From NCBI GenBank assembly GCA_030789695.1, contig CM061139.1, positions 106,614,837 to 106,678,836 on the forward strand: a stretch of 64,000 nt of DNA. Reading direction: 5' to 3'. The stretch's first letter is position 1. Every line of letters starts with the position of its first letter. Source of the stretch: Scilla litardierei (Eukaryota > Streptophyta > Magnoliopsida > Asparagales > Asparagaceae). The notes beneath the pieces are model-generated. The model saw only the letters and a program-made list of their open reading frames with translations. It was not told where the DNA came from and made no database searches. Below are positions 32,614-45,480 of this stretch, piece after piece. The translations under genes and the position numbers were made by a program.

Positions 32614-35600
32614 TGTAACGGTCACTTTTTGACCGTACGTATTTTTAGCGAGTAGCTGTGTTTCGTGTGCATTTTGTGTTTTGATTTTTATTACCATTGT
32701 CCGTAGTTCAGACGCGCGATCGAACCCCGTATTCTCGACCCTCTCGGAGGCGCGATCACCTCGGTACCTTCTTTGTAATTTTCGGACGCCCATGGACTTA
32801 TCTGCTTATCTTATTATAATTAATAAAATATTTTTTTATAAATTTTGATATTAATTGGGTCTGTGCTATTTTGAAACCCAACTACTACACTACTCTTTTT
32901 ATACCAATTTTTTTTACAACGAATCATGTTACATTGTTTTGTTTTCTAAGGGGAAACAGTGAGTCAAACCAAAATTTTCCTAAAATGAAAACTCTTTACC
33001 ATCAACCTATAATATATTAACCACGTTCTCTCTCCTACTCTTATAAGCTAACCTAGGTTCTACTCAGGCCGCACCCTACCCTACAAAACAAGAGGAAACA
33101 AGCCCCCTCACGTGCTGTCCCTACTATCCTTATTTAACAAAACCCTAGCTTTATAGTTTGCTTCTCCCTACAACTTCAGCCGCCCCAATCATCTCTCCCC
33201 CCACGCCCATGCACTCGCGAACCCAGCTCCACGTCGTGCGATCCTCGCCATTCACCAAACAAACCCTCTCCAATCGAGCTTCCGCCCACCGCCGAAACGA
33301 CGCCAACTCGCGACCTCCACCGCCGCCGTGCGCCTGCTCCGACCCCATCCCGAAGCCGCTGTCCCCGAACAACCTCCCTCTCGCTCTCTTTGACCTAAGC
33401 TCCGACCTCGTACCCTTGCGCCTTCACCAAGAACCCATGCCACGAACTCGACTCCGGCACTGTCAACATCCACCGAGCGCCACTGGGACACACCGCCGTT
33501 TGCCTCATCAGTCCGATGCCGCCACAAACTCTGACCCCACCTCCAAGAGCCGTTGCAGTGTCCTCCGCCGACATCCATCCTCCCAAGGCTGCCTTTCCCC
33601 TGCGAATCACCGGCCAAGCACGGCGGCAAGGCCCAGCTCCAACCACACACCCGAACGCTGACCTGATCTGCTGCTCACGCCGAATGCTGGCCATCTCCAT
33701 ACAAGACCCTCACCGCCCACCATTTTTTCGTTGTGCAGACCGCCCACACCACCTCCCATCTCCACCTCCTCGGTGCCTCGCCGCTCGTCCGCTCTCCCCT
33801 CGCTCCTCCGACGACCCAGGCAAGCCGCGACCACCTCCTTTCCTCCATCGGCAACACTTGCCGCCCTTCCTCCTTCCTCTCCCTTCCTTCGACCCCGAGG
33901 CAGCCAGCGCCTCCCCCTCTGATCATCCCCGTCCTACCAGAGCCCCGCTGCCCAGCCCTAGCTGTAGGCCGCTGCCCCTTGCCGTTGTCCCCCTTGCCGT
34001 AGTCACTGCTGTGCCCCCCACCTGCATGCAGAAACAAGATGAAGAGCAGCGGTGAGTGCACGTGACTCTTATTACCTTCGCAATGTATATAAACTAGTAT
34101 TTAATTGAGTCTGTTCTCTTTTGTAACATTTCCCTAGTACATTTTGTAGGTCAGAAGCTAAAGAGTAGCATGATAAAGGATAAAGTCGTTTCCACTCAAC
34201 CCAGTACCCTACGCTATTACTAACCTATAGGCTGTAAGTTTCCTCTAATTGGTATGATTATAGAGCATTATGTGAGCTGTAGGGTTGGTGGACTCATTAT
34301 ATTTTATATTATGATATAATCAGTGTGTCACCCCTATCAGTTAACAGGTGGTAGTTTTCTGAGTTGTATTTATAACGAATGGAAACTTGTATATTAATGT
34401 AGGCTATGTTGGTAACATGAGAGATAGACAGTACATAAGGGAGTAAGTGTTATTGTATCCTTTTGCTTGACACTTTGAATCCGTTGACAAGAGATCCTGA
34501 CGCCTCCTACTCGCCGTCCTCATCTTCCCCTCGCTGTCCGTACCTGTCTCGCTGTACTAACCGCGGCCGAGGAATTCCTGACGACGCCGACGTTTCGCCG
34601 TTCGGACCCGACTTCGGCTTGTTGGACGACATCACGAGGTTGGTTTCCCTAACGAGTAGTAAAACCCACACCGTAGCTAACCAAAACCTAAACTAAAATT
34701 GGTCAACTTGAACTAAATTTATTTTCAGCATCTGTAAAATGTTACCACCGTAAGAAAGATCGACAATCGGACAACTTTTCTGTGCACATAGGGTAGTGGT
34801 CGATCTAGGTTGAATCAACATCAAAACGTGACTTTGACGAATAGGGTAGTCCCGTAATCTAGAAACAAACCCTAATAGGACTTGATGAAAATCGCAACCT
34901 TACACCGTCGCTGTGACACTGTTTCAGACGGACTACCGCGGACGCGACGCCTGGACGAGACACCCCGGACGGACGACACACTCGCCACCACAAGCAAGTG
35001 TACTCACTTGCGCTTTTAGCCGTGCCTTGGTCCTAAACTGCTAGAACTATTAGACTGTGAACAATAGAACCGGACGTGAAATGATAGCGTCCGGGACGCC
35101 TTGACGACTTAGACTTGATGACGAAGTCTAAGCGTAACAACAACAACTTTTGACATAGTAGGGTTATCTTGTGTGTGCGTGCGTGTGGACCCCCTAGAAG
35201 AACTATCCCTGTCTTGTCATGTTGTGTCTTGTTTTGCACAGCCTGCGGGCAATAGGGCACTCTCTGAGTGATCCCTTGTACTGATACACAGCCTGCAGGC
35301 AATAGGGCACTCTCCGAGTGATCCCTTGTACTGATACACAGCCTACAGGCAATAGGGCACTCTCCGAGTGATCCCTTGTATGGACTTGTCTTGTCATGAT
35401 CACTTAGGTTGGGGTAAGGATGAGCATGTGCACGAGAAGAGGGTCTGATCCCCCTCGAACCGTAAGGCATGAACCCTTCGAGTCATATGTGTCTGGTCTT
35501 GTCGTGTCCTGTCATGTCTTGCTGATCTTGTCACGTCTTATCACGAACCGTTTAGGTTAGTCCCGTAGTCGGTAGCACACGCTACGACTACTGCTTGCTA

Positions 35601-36170
35601 CGCTTTACTTTCCTGCTGCGTTTACTTCCTTTTGATACTCTGTTATAACCACATCATGCTAATCAACCAGTAAACTGTTGTTTAAAAGTTCGGTACACTT
35701 ACAGTAGAGTCTAACCCTTTTTGTAGACTTTACCTGACGTACAGTTCCTTTCTTTTGGGTGTTGTACATCAGGTGTCGAGCCAGAGTTCGTGGACGAGAC
35801 AGACTTACCGGAGTACGTGGAGCCTGAGGACGTCGACCCAGAGCACGTGCCTGACGAGGAGCAAACCTTGAGGACTTTTCAGTCGCCGCCTTTAAGAGGT
35901 TACTACTTTTAGTTTGCTCTTTCGATAGTTTGTTTCCATGCTTAGGCTTCTCTTTTTAGACTTTTGTACTCACTGGATATTATCTCTCTATATTAATGAA
36001 TGCCACTTTCTTTCTGTACTTTTTATTGTTCTGAATCTTATTAATGCAAGAACCTGAAAATTTTAAAATGGTACCCCTACAGACGCTTATTGGTTCCGAG
36101 CTTCACAGCTCCGGCCTAAGCGGGCCTTGTCATGTTTCGCTTCTGTCGTTTTGGGAAGCGGGGCGTGACA
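32614..36170 (+). repeat. Element B 3' LTR
   Basis: The LTR is 3557 bp, a direct repeat of 26495-30090 with scattered substitutions and a ~40-bp deletion near 34345 relative to the 5' copy. It keeps the donor-like site at 34052, the 50-bp tandem array (35235-35381) and the acidic ORF (35773-35912). It is followed by the TSD ACACG. Confidence 0.92.
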
Positions 36171-36175
36171 ACACG

Positions 36176-36818
36176 TGAGGCGACAGATACCACGACTCAT
36201 TTCAATGAGCCTAACACTTCCTTTCCTCCACCTCCACCTCCACAAGACTTCCTCATCTCACTAGAGGCATCGCATCCACCAGATCTTATCGCACCCACTT
36301 AGGGAGATATTCTAGACTCCATACCTGAATCTAATGATTTACTATAAACTCCTTTAGATTTAGATATTTCTGACATGACGCATTTCCCACAGGACGCAGG
36401 TTGGCGTTCCACGGAGGTATGCTGGGCCATGTCAGTAGCTGATAAGCACATTGACGAACGTAGCGAGGAGTTGTCTGCGTCGTCGTCAGGAGATAGCACA
36501 CTATTCTCAGGGAGTTTTGTCACCCTATTCCATGATTTCTATTTGATTTTGATGATTCTCTCTGGGATACACTTATTGTAGGGAAGAAATTTTCACCACA
36601 GACTGATGCTCTTTTTCTTTCGTAGGATTTAGGTGGATGTCCTCGACCGAAGCTGGGAGGTGCATTGCGGAGTCCGATGGGATTTGTTGCACCAGGACAT
36701 TAGCATTGCCACAAAAGGAGCAGGAAGAAAAGTTGCCCGCTCCACTGGAGATTTTGGATCCGCCTTTTGCTTAGGTGCATCCTACTTCAGTAGTGTGGAT
36801 AATTTTTATGCTTTCTAG
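36176..36818 (+). pseudogene. Element F coding region, continuation after element B
   Basis: Joined to 26181 at the ACACG TSD, the reading stays in frame and enters a proline stretch (PPPPPPPQDF), then hits stops near 36301 and 36345. Further open pieces are 36375-36581 and 36633-36818. Ser/Asp-rich stretches resemble the frame before B. I recognise no domain. The value of this piece is that it shows F was one transcription unit before B. Confidence 0.5.
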
Positions 36819-37751
36819 GTAGGTCGAATAAACTCGTCTCCTCTCGATAGCGAGGAGAACGTAATAGGATTCTCTACTTTTTGCAAATAAATGAATAACC
36901 CCTCACCTCTAATGCTACGCACTCACACTTTAGCCCGACAACCCAATATGAGCATCATTGCATGTTCTTCGCCATTGGTTCATATGTTATGACTCCCACA
37001 CCCACCCCACCTGCACATATATCCTCATTTCTATATCTTCATTTTGTTGAGGATATGCTTTCATGCTAGCTTGGTGGAGGAACTATTATACATGGACCAT
37101 TTGCATCCTCATGTTTTATTTTCCTTTTTAAGCATTGATGACAATGCTTAATTCTAGCTTGTGGGAGGGTGCATTGCATGCATGATTTGCGTGTATGTTA
37201 TATTTAGAATTCCATTATGCCAAGTTCTTATATGCATGAGTATTTCAGTGAAAAAATTTCAGATCTACATATCTTTTTGATCAATTACCTATTATTCATC
37301 GTGATATAATCTTAGGGATGTCTCTAATGTTAGATCTCATCGTAATATGCTTGTTATGCTTTTGTTCATAATCTTTAGAATAAAAGTACTCGAAACATGC
37401 ATAAGTTATATTTTATCTTGGGAACCCATCTTATGCACGTATCTTGGTGGTTTTAGTTGAGTATAATGGTTAGTGATCTCATAGGACTTGGATTAGTTGC
37501 ATACTATCTAGTACTGAGGAGGGATGTTGCTTAGCTCATTCATTTTCAAAAGAAGAAAATTAAAAAAAATTAAAAAAATTAAATATATGAAAAGAAAAAT
37601 AATAAATATGCATCGTGCTTCCAACTACATCGAGTAGCCGGGTCCTCGTGCCTCAGGAAGCATTGGGGATTCTCACCGAAAAGGTCTGGCTTGGGGAGTG
37701 CATAGGAATAAGGTTTTTAGATTGGTTTAAGCTAGTAGGTACGATGGGTCC
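36819..37751 (+). other. Element F 3' non-coding region
   Basis: The sequence is like the 3' untranslated part of Athila-type elements (GCTTGGTGGAGGAAC near 37070, GCTTGTGGGAGGGTG near 37157) and has an A-rich stretch at 37550-37610. No LTR of F is seen on this side; element G begins at 37752. Confidence 0.45.
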
Positions 37752-38121
37752 TGATGTGTCCATATTTTACATATTTTTATTGCATCATTCCATATCATAT
37801 TCGCCTCCAAAACCCACATTTTCATATATTATCCCGCTTCAAATGCCATATTCGAGTTTTGTATAGCTTAGTGGATTTTCAGGAGTTTTGGAGCAAATTG
37901 GAGCTATTTAGGTACATGGACACATTCGACACGTCCGGGACATCATTGGCAAGGTTCCATGAGAGTTCACCGAAGCAAGGAAGAAGATCGGAGGAGAGGA
38001 GGAGAAGAGAGCGAGAGATGGGGACTCTAGCTACAGCCCATGTTCAGTTTCCCAGGCCACTCGATCGAGTGCTGATGCTACTCGACCGAGCTGACACGTC
38101 GATGATGCAGAGGAAATGGAC

Positions 38122-41100
38122 TGTCATGCCCTATTTAGCACTATACGTGTATTCTACTGAACACACGTGGTATCTCTACCTACGGCGCATACGTAGGCAT
38201 GAAATAAACATGGATATCGATGTATGTAACATAGTGCAAGGGGGATTGGGCCGTAATACATGGCTAAGGGTAGAGAATGCGAAATGTGAATGCAGGAGAA
38301 GTGCGAATGACGTCGTGGGTGTAAAACAACAGGAATTGTATTGGACGTGTGTGGGTGGTGCATGTGTGCATGTGTGGGCATGCATGGGTGTGTGTAGGGA
38401 AGCCATGATAGTGTGAAAGGGGTTAGGGGTCAATGGCAAACCTCGTAAATTTTTAGAAAGGCGAGGGGTAAAATAGTCATTTGGACTAATGCTACTGTGC
38501 GTACATCCTAAAGTGGTGTGTGCATAAAGTAATGGCAAACTTGTAAATACCTAGATGATGGATGGGTATTTGGTCATTTAACTAAGTGCATGCTTATTCT
38601 GGAGAGGGTTCTAGTGATAGATATTTTAGGAGAACTTTCTCCTTTCTTCTTTACTTTTCTTTTCTTTTCTCCTTCCATTTTCTTTTCCCATTTTTCCCCT
38701 CACCATGGCCGGCCATACCCCTTCTCTTTTTCCCTTATTTTCCAAATGAAAACCCTAATTCCTATTCACAAATAGAATGAATCCATGCTTGCTTGAAGAG
38801 AGAAGAAGATGGAGAAGAAAGAAAGAGGAAGAGAAGAGGAAATTAAGCTTTTTGAGGTAGGAATCCTCTTGGATTTGGAAATCCATTTAGGGTTTTATGC
38901 TATTATGTTTTGATATCATATTTATTCAATTTGTATTAGGGGTGATCGAAATTTCATGTGCCATGTTGCAATTTCACTAATTACCCTTGAAATTCCATCC
39001 AAAATCACTTCTTTGAAAAGCTGAAATTCTAATGTGTGTTATTACTTGAATTCTGGATTCTGTGGCTTGAATTAAGTTTTGAAAAAATTATATTTATGTA
39101 TATCTTGAATTTCTACCCCAAAATCATATAAATTTTGTTATATGTTTAACCAGAAATTAGGAGCTAAAAATCCAACTTTACAACATGTCTGTTTGATTTT
39201 CAGTCTTGACACAGTTTAGCAAAATTGACCTAAACTCCTGCACACACAATAGAATTTTATGTTCTTGGTCTCGTTGGAAATTTAACAAGTTTATATATAA
39301 TTTCATTAGATTGCTCATATTTTGAATTTTTGGCTGCAACATGTCCAAAATTAGCTTTCAATACAGACCCTGAAATCTGTCTGAAAAACAGATTTGACAC
39401 ACTTCACCAAATAATTCACCATAAATCACTTACTTAATATTTTTGCATGAAATTTTTTCTATGATTCCATGACTAATATATATAACTTTAATTTAGTACA
39501 TTTTGTCAAATTCACAAGAAAAATAGATCAAAAATGCTGATCTTGTAGCTGTTCTAGCAATTCCAGCAAGCTGGAATGTCTAGTTGAATATTGAAACTTG
39601 TGGTGATGTCAAATTTTCCATTCTATTATGCATGGGTGTTGTGCTACTTGAATGAATGCTTAATCATGCTATGTGTCACTAAATTTTCTAATGTGATAGT
39701 ATTCATTGATATGGCGCATGCCACGTGTTTGTTGAAATGCCTCAATGAAGGTGAAATTAAAGAAACACGAGAAATGAGATTATATGCTCTTGTACCAAGA
39801 ACCCTGTTATAAATTGATGATGTTGAGGACATGGATGGCATGGATACACTGTTATACGTGAATGTGTATGTGATGTGATGGAGGGCATGACACGTGAGTG
39901 CATGACCCAGATTGCTATATGATGGGGTGATGACTAAGGGCATGGCACTTCGGTGCATGACCCAGATTAATACGAATGAGGAGTGTACATGGTAAAGACA
40001 TGCCTTCATGATTCTTATAGTATGACTTATGATGTTTAATTGATGATTTAGAATGTCTCAGTCCTCTCTAATGAGGGTGAGTTAACAAAACCCGGGTTTA
40101 GGTGGGATTTGAGTAAATTGTGGATATGAGGCCTGGACTGAGAAGTTGGGGGAAATGATTATGTGATTTGTGATATTTATACCTACTCGCCTTTACCGAG
40201 AGTGGAGGGGACATATGGAGGTTGTGCTATTGTGGGATAGCCTCACTCCTGCCATTGACGGGTGAGCTGAGAGGCCCGGTGTCGTACAGTGCTCATGTCC
40301 ACTACGCCGTGTGCTTTATTCACCCCAAATTTGGGGTGAAGTCCAGGTCCTGGTATCACACAGTTTACCCAAGTTTCCAATTAATTCAATTAATTAACTC
40401 AATCATAAAAATAAGAATTGCACATGTTACCTTTTCCTGTTGGTGGCACTTTCCCTCTTCCTTTCACCCGCTTTGCTTGTGACACTGTGACATATCTCTA
40501 GCACTTGTACTTATCTTATTAGATAATGTTTGCTTGAATATCTGTATTATTATTCGTGGTAACCCTTTTCTTGCAGTAACTTGACATCAAGCCGCAGGTA
40601 TGATCCCTCACCTAGATGTTTACTTTCTGCCATATTATTTAGTTTACACGTCTTATTTCCCATGCCTTGCTTAGTGGTTGATAACCTTAAACTGGTGTTC
40701 CAAATCCAAGTGGATTCCTACTGGGCACACATTGACGTGCTCCTCCCTATTTGTCAGGTAGCAGGGATAGCAGGGTTGGTGGTGGCTTGGAGTTGGGTTT
40801 CAGGGGTAGTCTTGGTGCAAGCTGTAGCTGTGTAGTGTGACATGGTTGTCTTGGGAGGTGGAGAGTGGCGACGTATGTGTAGTGGTGCATTTGGACTATG
40901 TATGTAAATGAAAGTTGTTATATAAATTTTTTGTTGTTGTTCTATGTTATTTATGAGTTGTTTGATATTTTAATGAAGCTGCATTTGTACTATCCTAGCA
41001 TGCGCGCAGTGGCCTGTATATTCAGTTTCTTCTGTCTCTCTCTTTTTTCCTCGCATCACACTCACTCTTCAGGATACTTGGAAAAAAAATTTTAAATGCC

Positions 41101-41127
41101 AGGTATTCTGGGGAACGTGGCGTGACA
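38122..41127 (+). mobile_element. Solo LTR of the element A family
   Basis: It starts TGTCATGCCCTA and ends GTGGCGTGACA, about 3.0 kb. Long stretches align with the A LTR, for example the CACCAAATAATTCACCATAA stretch at about 39408 versus 1467 and 5988, and the donor-like GAG|GTAGGAATCC. Flanks are TGGAC (38117-38121) and CGGAT (41128-41132), which differ only by two C/T transitions, so a decayed TSD is possible. No internal region or second LTR is present, as expected after LTR-LTR recombination. Confidence 0.85.
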
Positions 41128-41432
41128 CGGATACACCTACTCCACCGAGCAGAACAACCAGCTCGACCGTGATGTATTCAAACAGAATCCCTATTTTGGA
41201 CTTCTCCTCGAGTGCCCTAGCTCGATCGAGCAGCAAAGCTACTAGATCGAGCAGGTCACCTACTCGACCAAGTAGCTCATATTAGCCAGAGCAGCAGAAG
41301 CCGCAAAGTGGAGCCTACGTCAACTCGACCGAGCAGGCGTCGCTATTCTACCGAGTAGCGTGACCCGACCAGCCAAGTTGGTGTGCCCAAATGCCCAGAT
41401 TTTTCCAGATTTTGGGGGATCCATACCCCTTG

Positions 41433-41439
41433 TATTTAA
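41433..41439 (+). promoter_or_regulatory. TATA-like site, element G LTR
   Basis: TATTTAA lies within CTTGTATTTAAGCACGC, a composition and position common for the core promoter of Athila/Tat LTRs. There is no second copy to compare. Confidence 0.4.
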
Positions 41440-42603
41440 GCACGCTTTTTACACTATTTCCCAGAAGACTAGACTTTTAATATTTTCCTTAGTTTTAATT
41501 AGAGTTTTTAAATCTAGAGAAATTTTGTGCAGTCGCTATTTTGTGAAGACTAAACCTTGGATTTTTATTGATCTTTATTGCATGGAAGCTTGATATTCTT
41601 AATTCTCTTGTGTTTGTTATCGCTCTGCGATGTGTCGGTAACGATTTCTAAACTTTTTATGCTTTATTTTATGCTTTCGCATGCCATGATGAACTCTCTT
41701 GGTTTTATTGAATCTTCTATGTCTATCTCTATGATTCATGAGTAGTTCTATCTAGTGCCAATGGATTAGCCATAGGATCTTAGGATTTAGATGTAAAGTT
41801 AGGATTTTTAGGTTGCGTTGGTTCAAAAAGGGAAGTGTTTTGGTTGATCTAGCCAAGTTTGTAGGAGATCTCGTACTGAGATGATGTCCACGGTCTGTGG
41901 CCATGATTAGCTTAAGGAGTATCCTATGAACTTAATTAGGGAGCTAGTGGATTCAATTAGGGTTTACAGCCATGCCCGGTGTACCCCTTGATGGGATCCA
42001 CCGATGTCCTATATTACTAATTGACGGCTACCGCCATTGCGTCATTGAGAGCCACCAAAGCACACATCAATGCTCTATCCACGAGAGTGGCATGAGTGGA
42101 GATTATTCTACCCACGAGAGTGGTATGAATATTGTCGATTCTTAATGCATGGATCGCACGTCATGCCTATCACGAGAGCGGGTTAAGCATGAGATACGTT
42201 AGACCCATGGCGCCTAGAGCCATGAGTTCTACATCTTAGATGCGATAATCCCTAATAAAGCCAATGCAATGTAAGAGTTCTAACCTAGCATCGACATCCG
42301 AGGATCCTAGTGGTGAGTCCTAACGTCCTAGTCTTTTATTATTGATTACAACCTTGTTTGAGATATAACTCCACAACAACCAATCCTTTTAAATCGACTG
42401 CTAGCAATATTCCGAAGATCTAGGAATCACCCAAGACCATATTAGCATTCACTTCCCTGTGGGATCGATATCTTTTATACTATAACATGACATTGTGTGC
42501 TTGTGATACAGTTCAGGAGTTACATTTAGGACGCATCTAGCCTTTGGCATTCGTGCCATTGCTAGGTGGGTTTTAAGTGTTAGTTCTGGGTGCGTCATGT
42601 TTT

Positions 42604-42621
42604 TGGCGTCGTTGTCGGGGA
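42604..42621 (+). other. Primer binding site, tRNA-Asp type, element G
   Basis: TGGCGTCGTTGTCGGGGA matches 16 of 18 bases of the complement of the plant tRNA-Asp 3' end. It starts six bases after the LTR. Confidence 0.85.
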
Positions 42622-42744
42622 AGGTAACGCTTTTACTAGGGTTATTTCTATATTGAAAATTTTGTTGGCAAATCTTACCATCTCTTATCTTTCCATCTTA
42701 TTATTTTTTTATTACTTTGCTATTGAGGGTGTTTCTCTGAGTTT

Positions 42745-43665
42745 TTGTTGTGCATAAACACTCGGCTCAGGAGTCTTGACAAAGAATTATTATTTGATCC
42801 CGAGATTGAAAAAACCGCAAGAAGACTTAGAGCAGAAAAGATTAGTCAAACTTTTACTGAACCAATGGCGGATGGTAATGCTACTCCACCTCGAACTAGG
42901 TCCATTCGGGACCATATAAAGCCGAACTTTTTTAGTACTTCTTCTATCTTGACGCCGCAGCTTGCGACGGGAAGCTTTGAGCTAAAGACTGGGTTGATCA
43001 ACCTGATGCAGTAGGACCCCTTTCACGGGCATCCACATGAAAACCCAAACCACCATACAGACACATTCTTGGCAAAGTGCGACACCTTCCAGGTCAAAGA
43101 CATTAGCGAAGACGCTATAAAGCTCAGATTGTTTCTGTTCACTCTGAGGGATAAGGCCTCTTATTGGTTGCGAGTGCATCCTTCTAATACCTTCACGGCT
43201 TGGGAGCAGTTGGCTGTAGCCTTCGTGAACAAGTTCTATCCACCGTCCAAAATGGTGAGGATTCGAGGAGCGATCACAAATTTTAGGCAACTTACTCAGG
43301 AGTCGTTGTATGAGGCTTGAGAGAGATTCAAAGATCTGCAGCATCAATGCCTGCACCATGGAGTCCTGGAGTGGGATCTTGTTTAGAGCTTCTATAATGG
43401 GCTCCAACCAAGTACAAAGATGATTATCGACGCCTCCGCTCAAGTCACCCTCTTGGACAAGTAAGCTGATGAAGCTATATCTTTGCTAGAGAAAATGGCC
43501 GTAAACACTCAGCAGTGGAGCGACGAGCGATCAACAACTAGAGGCCCCGAGGTAAACATTGCCACTCATCTTGATGGTCATATCGAGACTCTTTGCAAAC
43601 AGGTGGCGAGGATTGAAAAAAGGTTGGATGCTATCCCCCCACTCATAGAGTTCCAGTTTATGTGA
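42745..43665 (+). pseudogene. Element G gag (Athila type)
   Basis: One frame runs through four in-frame stops (about 43012, 43318, 43384 and 43462). The first likely Met is at 42864 (MADGN); the upstream part (EIEKTARRLR) is also typical of Athila. The capsid core shows FLAKCDTFQV, AIKLRLFLFTLRDKASYWL, WEQLAVAFVNKFYPPSK, ESLYEA and FYNGLQPSTK, the landmarks of the retrotransposon gag domain (PF03732). A helical region follows (about 43480-43630). It would form the capsid in an intact element. Confidence 0.88.
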
Positions 43666-45083
43666 CATATGAGGACTACGTCGAGCAAAGGTACGACCCA
43701 TTAGAAGGTTCCTGCGAGGGAATGGATGTGTCGGTGGAGCAAATCCAATACATGCAAGGAGATGGGAGAAATCAATGGCAACATCCGGCGGCGAGAAATC
43801 ACCCTGGATTATCATATGGGAACCCAAATGGAGCATTGCAACCTCAACAACAGCAAAGGCCACCACCACCTCCTCCTCAACAACAACGGCTGCCTCCTCG
43901 GCAACAACAATATGGGTTTTGGCCATCTAGGCCTTACATACCGTCGATGTACTACAATCGCCCACCACAACAACAATATGCACCGGCAGCCCCAAAACCC
44001 AATTTAGAGGCGACCTTGGATGCTTTCATGAGTGGGTAAACAAAGATTAATGCAGAGACTTCTGCTCATATCAAGAATCTCAACACCTCCATTGATGAAC
44101 TCAGAGCCCAAATGTCCTAATATATGAAGACACAAGGGAGATTGCCCTCTTAGCCTGAGCCTAATCTTAGAGCCCAAGTCAATGCAGTGGTTGCAATCAC
44201 CACGAGGGGAGGAAAGATTACCGACAATGTCATGGTGTAGGTTTCTACCAAGGTGAGCCAAAAAGCAACCACTCATATGCAAGATGGAGACACTATAATT
44301 TCAGCCCCTATTGTGGCAAAGGACATGGAGAAAGCTACAATTGAACCACATGCCATTGGAGAGAGGGAGACTTCACCTTCCACCTTGCCTACTACCACTA
44401 CGGAGCCGGGGGATACTATTACCTCTGAAAAGTCTATTCCAAAGGATGCCGGCAAAGACAAAGGAAGCCGACCTCCACCACCAAATCCTCAGAGACTAGC
44501 TATGGCGAAGCTAGAAAAGAAGTATGCTAAGTTCATCGAGCTTCTCAAGGGAATCCAATTGAATATCCCGTTCATGGACGCAATCACAGATATCCCCACT
44601 TATGCCAAGTTCTTGAAGGATCTAAAAACGGGGAAGCGTAAGCAAGAAGATGTGAAACTTTTTGATAATTGCACCTCCGTCATTAAGAACTATCTACCAA
44701 ATAAGTTGTCGGATCCTGGAAGTTTCACGGTGCCGTGCTCTATTGGCGGCACCCATATTAGTAGAGAATTGATCGATTTGGGGGCGAGCATTAGTTTGAT
44801 TCTGCTCTCTATTTTTAAGATGCTAAATACCGGGACGGAACTTAAACCGACCGACATGAGTATCCAATTAGCAGACCATTCTATAACCTATCTAGTAGGC
44901 ATCGCATGCGACATCATATTGCAAATACCGCCTAGGCTAAGCGTGTCGGTAGATTTTGTGAATATGGACATGTTGGAAAAAGGTAGTTCTCAAATTAAAT
45001 TGGGGCGTCCATTCATGGCGACTGCTGGAGTCTTGATCGACATCTGTGAGGGGACGTTGTCTTTGAACGTGGGAAACATTTAG
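43662..45083 (+). pseudogene. Element G gag C-terminus and aspartic protease
   Basis: In the next frame, a Gln/Pro-rich segment (QQQQRPPPPPPQQQ, about 43842) is followed by stops near 44037, 44118 and 44151. An open stretch then runs from 44253 to 45083. It includes the AKLEKKYAKFIELLKGIQLNIPF motif seen before Athila proteases and the retropepsin site DLGAS (near 44774), then an LGRPFMATAG stretch near 45000. The usual next step, reverse transcriptase, never comes. Protease may have been intact until recently, since this stretch is open. Confidence 0.85.
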
Positions 45084-45095
45084 GTCGAATTCAGC

Positions 45096-45480
45096 TTGGC
45101 AAAGCCTATGGAGGAACGCACATCGCTAGAAGATGTAACCTTCCTTGATCTCTTAGAGGACGAAGCCACAAATGATTATGTCATGGAGGAGATGTCCAAA
45201 GACCCCATGAAGATGAGCTTAGATGACGACGACGACGTCATATATCATAAGGCGGTGGCCGCCTACTTACGAGTATTAGACGAGGAGCCACTTACGAGTA
45301 TTAGACGAGGAGCCCCCAGATATACCATCGCATGATCAACAACCGGAGGCTACCATCTTTCTGGTCACTGAGGGCCAACATGGAGAGGCGCGCCAACTTT
45401 CACCACAAGGCCTCATTGGGAAGCACGACGGGCATGTTTCATATGCACCCAACATTCTTGGTCGTTGCTGAAAATCTTGA
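45096..45480 (+). pseudogene. Element G post-protease remnant
   Basis: The frame continues after a TAG at 45082 as an acidic stretch (45096-45335). A perfect 25-bp tandem duplication (45265-45289 and 45290-45314) shifts the frame. Without it the reading would go on to about 45468. This acidic region normally lies between protease and reverse transcriptase. Confidence 0.65.

Larger units (their letters stand above)
26495..36170 (+). mobile_element. Element B: non-autonomous long-LTR retrotransposon
   Basis: The LTRs are 3.6 kb (26495-30090 and 32614-36170), starting TGTAACGGTCAC and ending GGGGCGTGACA. A perfect ACACG TSD flanks them (26490-26494 and 36171-36175). The internal region of about 2.5 kb has a PBS, a purine-rich tract (AAAGTGGGTAAAA) and no enzyme motif. 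Removing B restores an open frame of F across the junction. Termini, PBS, polypurine tract and layout match A and C, and the internal 3' half is homologous to that of C. Confidence 0.93.
37752..42597 (+). repeat. Element G 5' LTR (interrupted)
   Basis: It starts TGATGTGTCC and ends GGGTGCGTCA just before the PBS. Without the 3-kb solo LTR it is about 1.84 kb, in the range for Athila. It carries scattered CTCGACCGAG-type motifs (38060-38095 and 41138-41360) and a TATTTAAG core-promoter-like site at 41433. The CCCTGTGGGATCGATATC stretch near 42455 is typical of gypsy LTR ends of this group. Confidence 0.7.
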
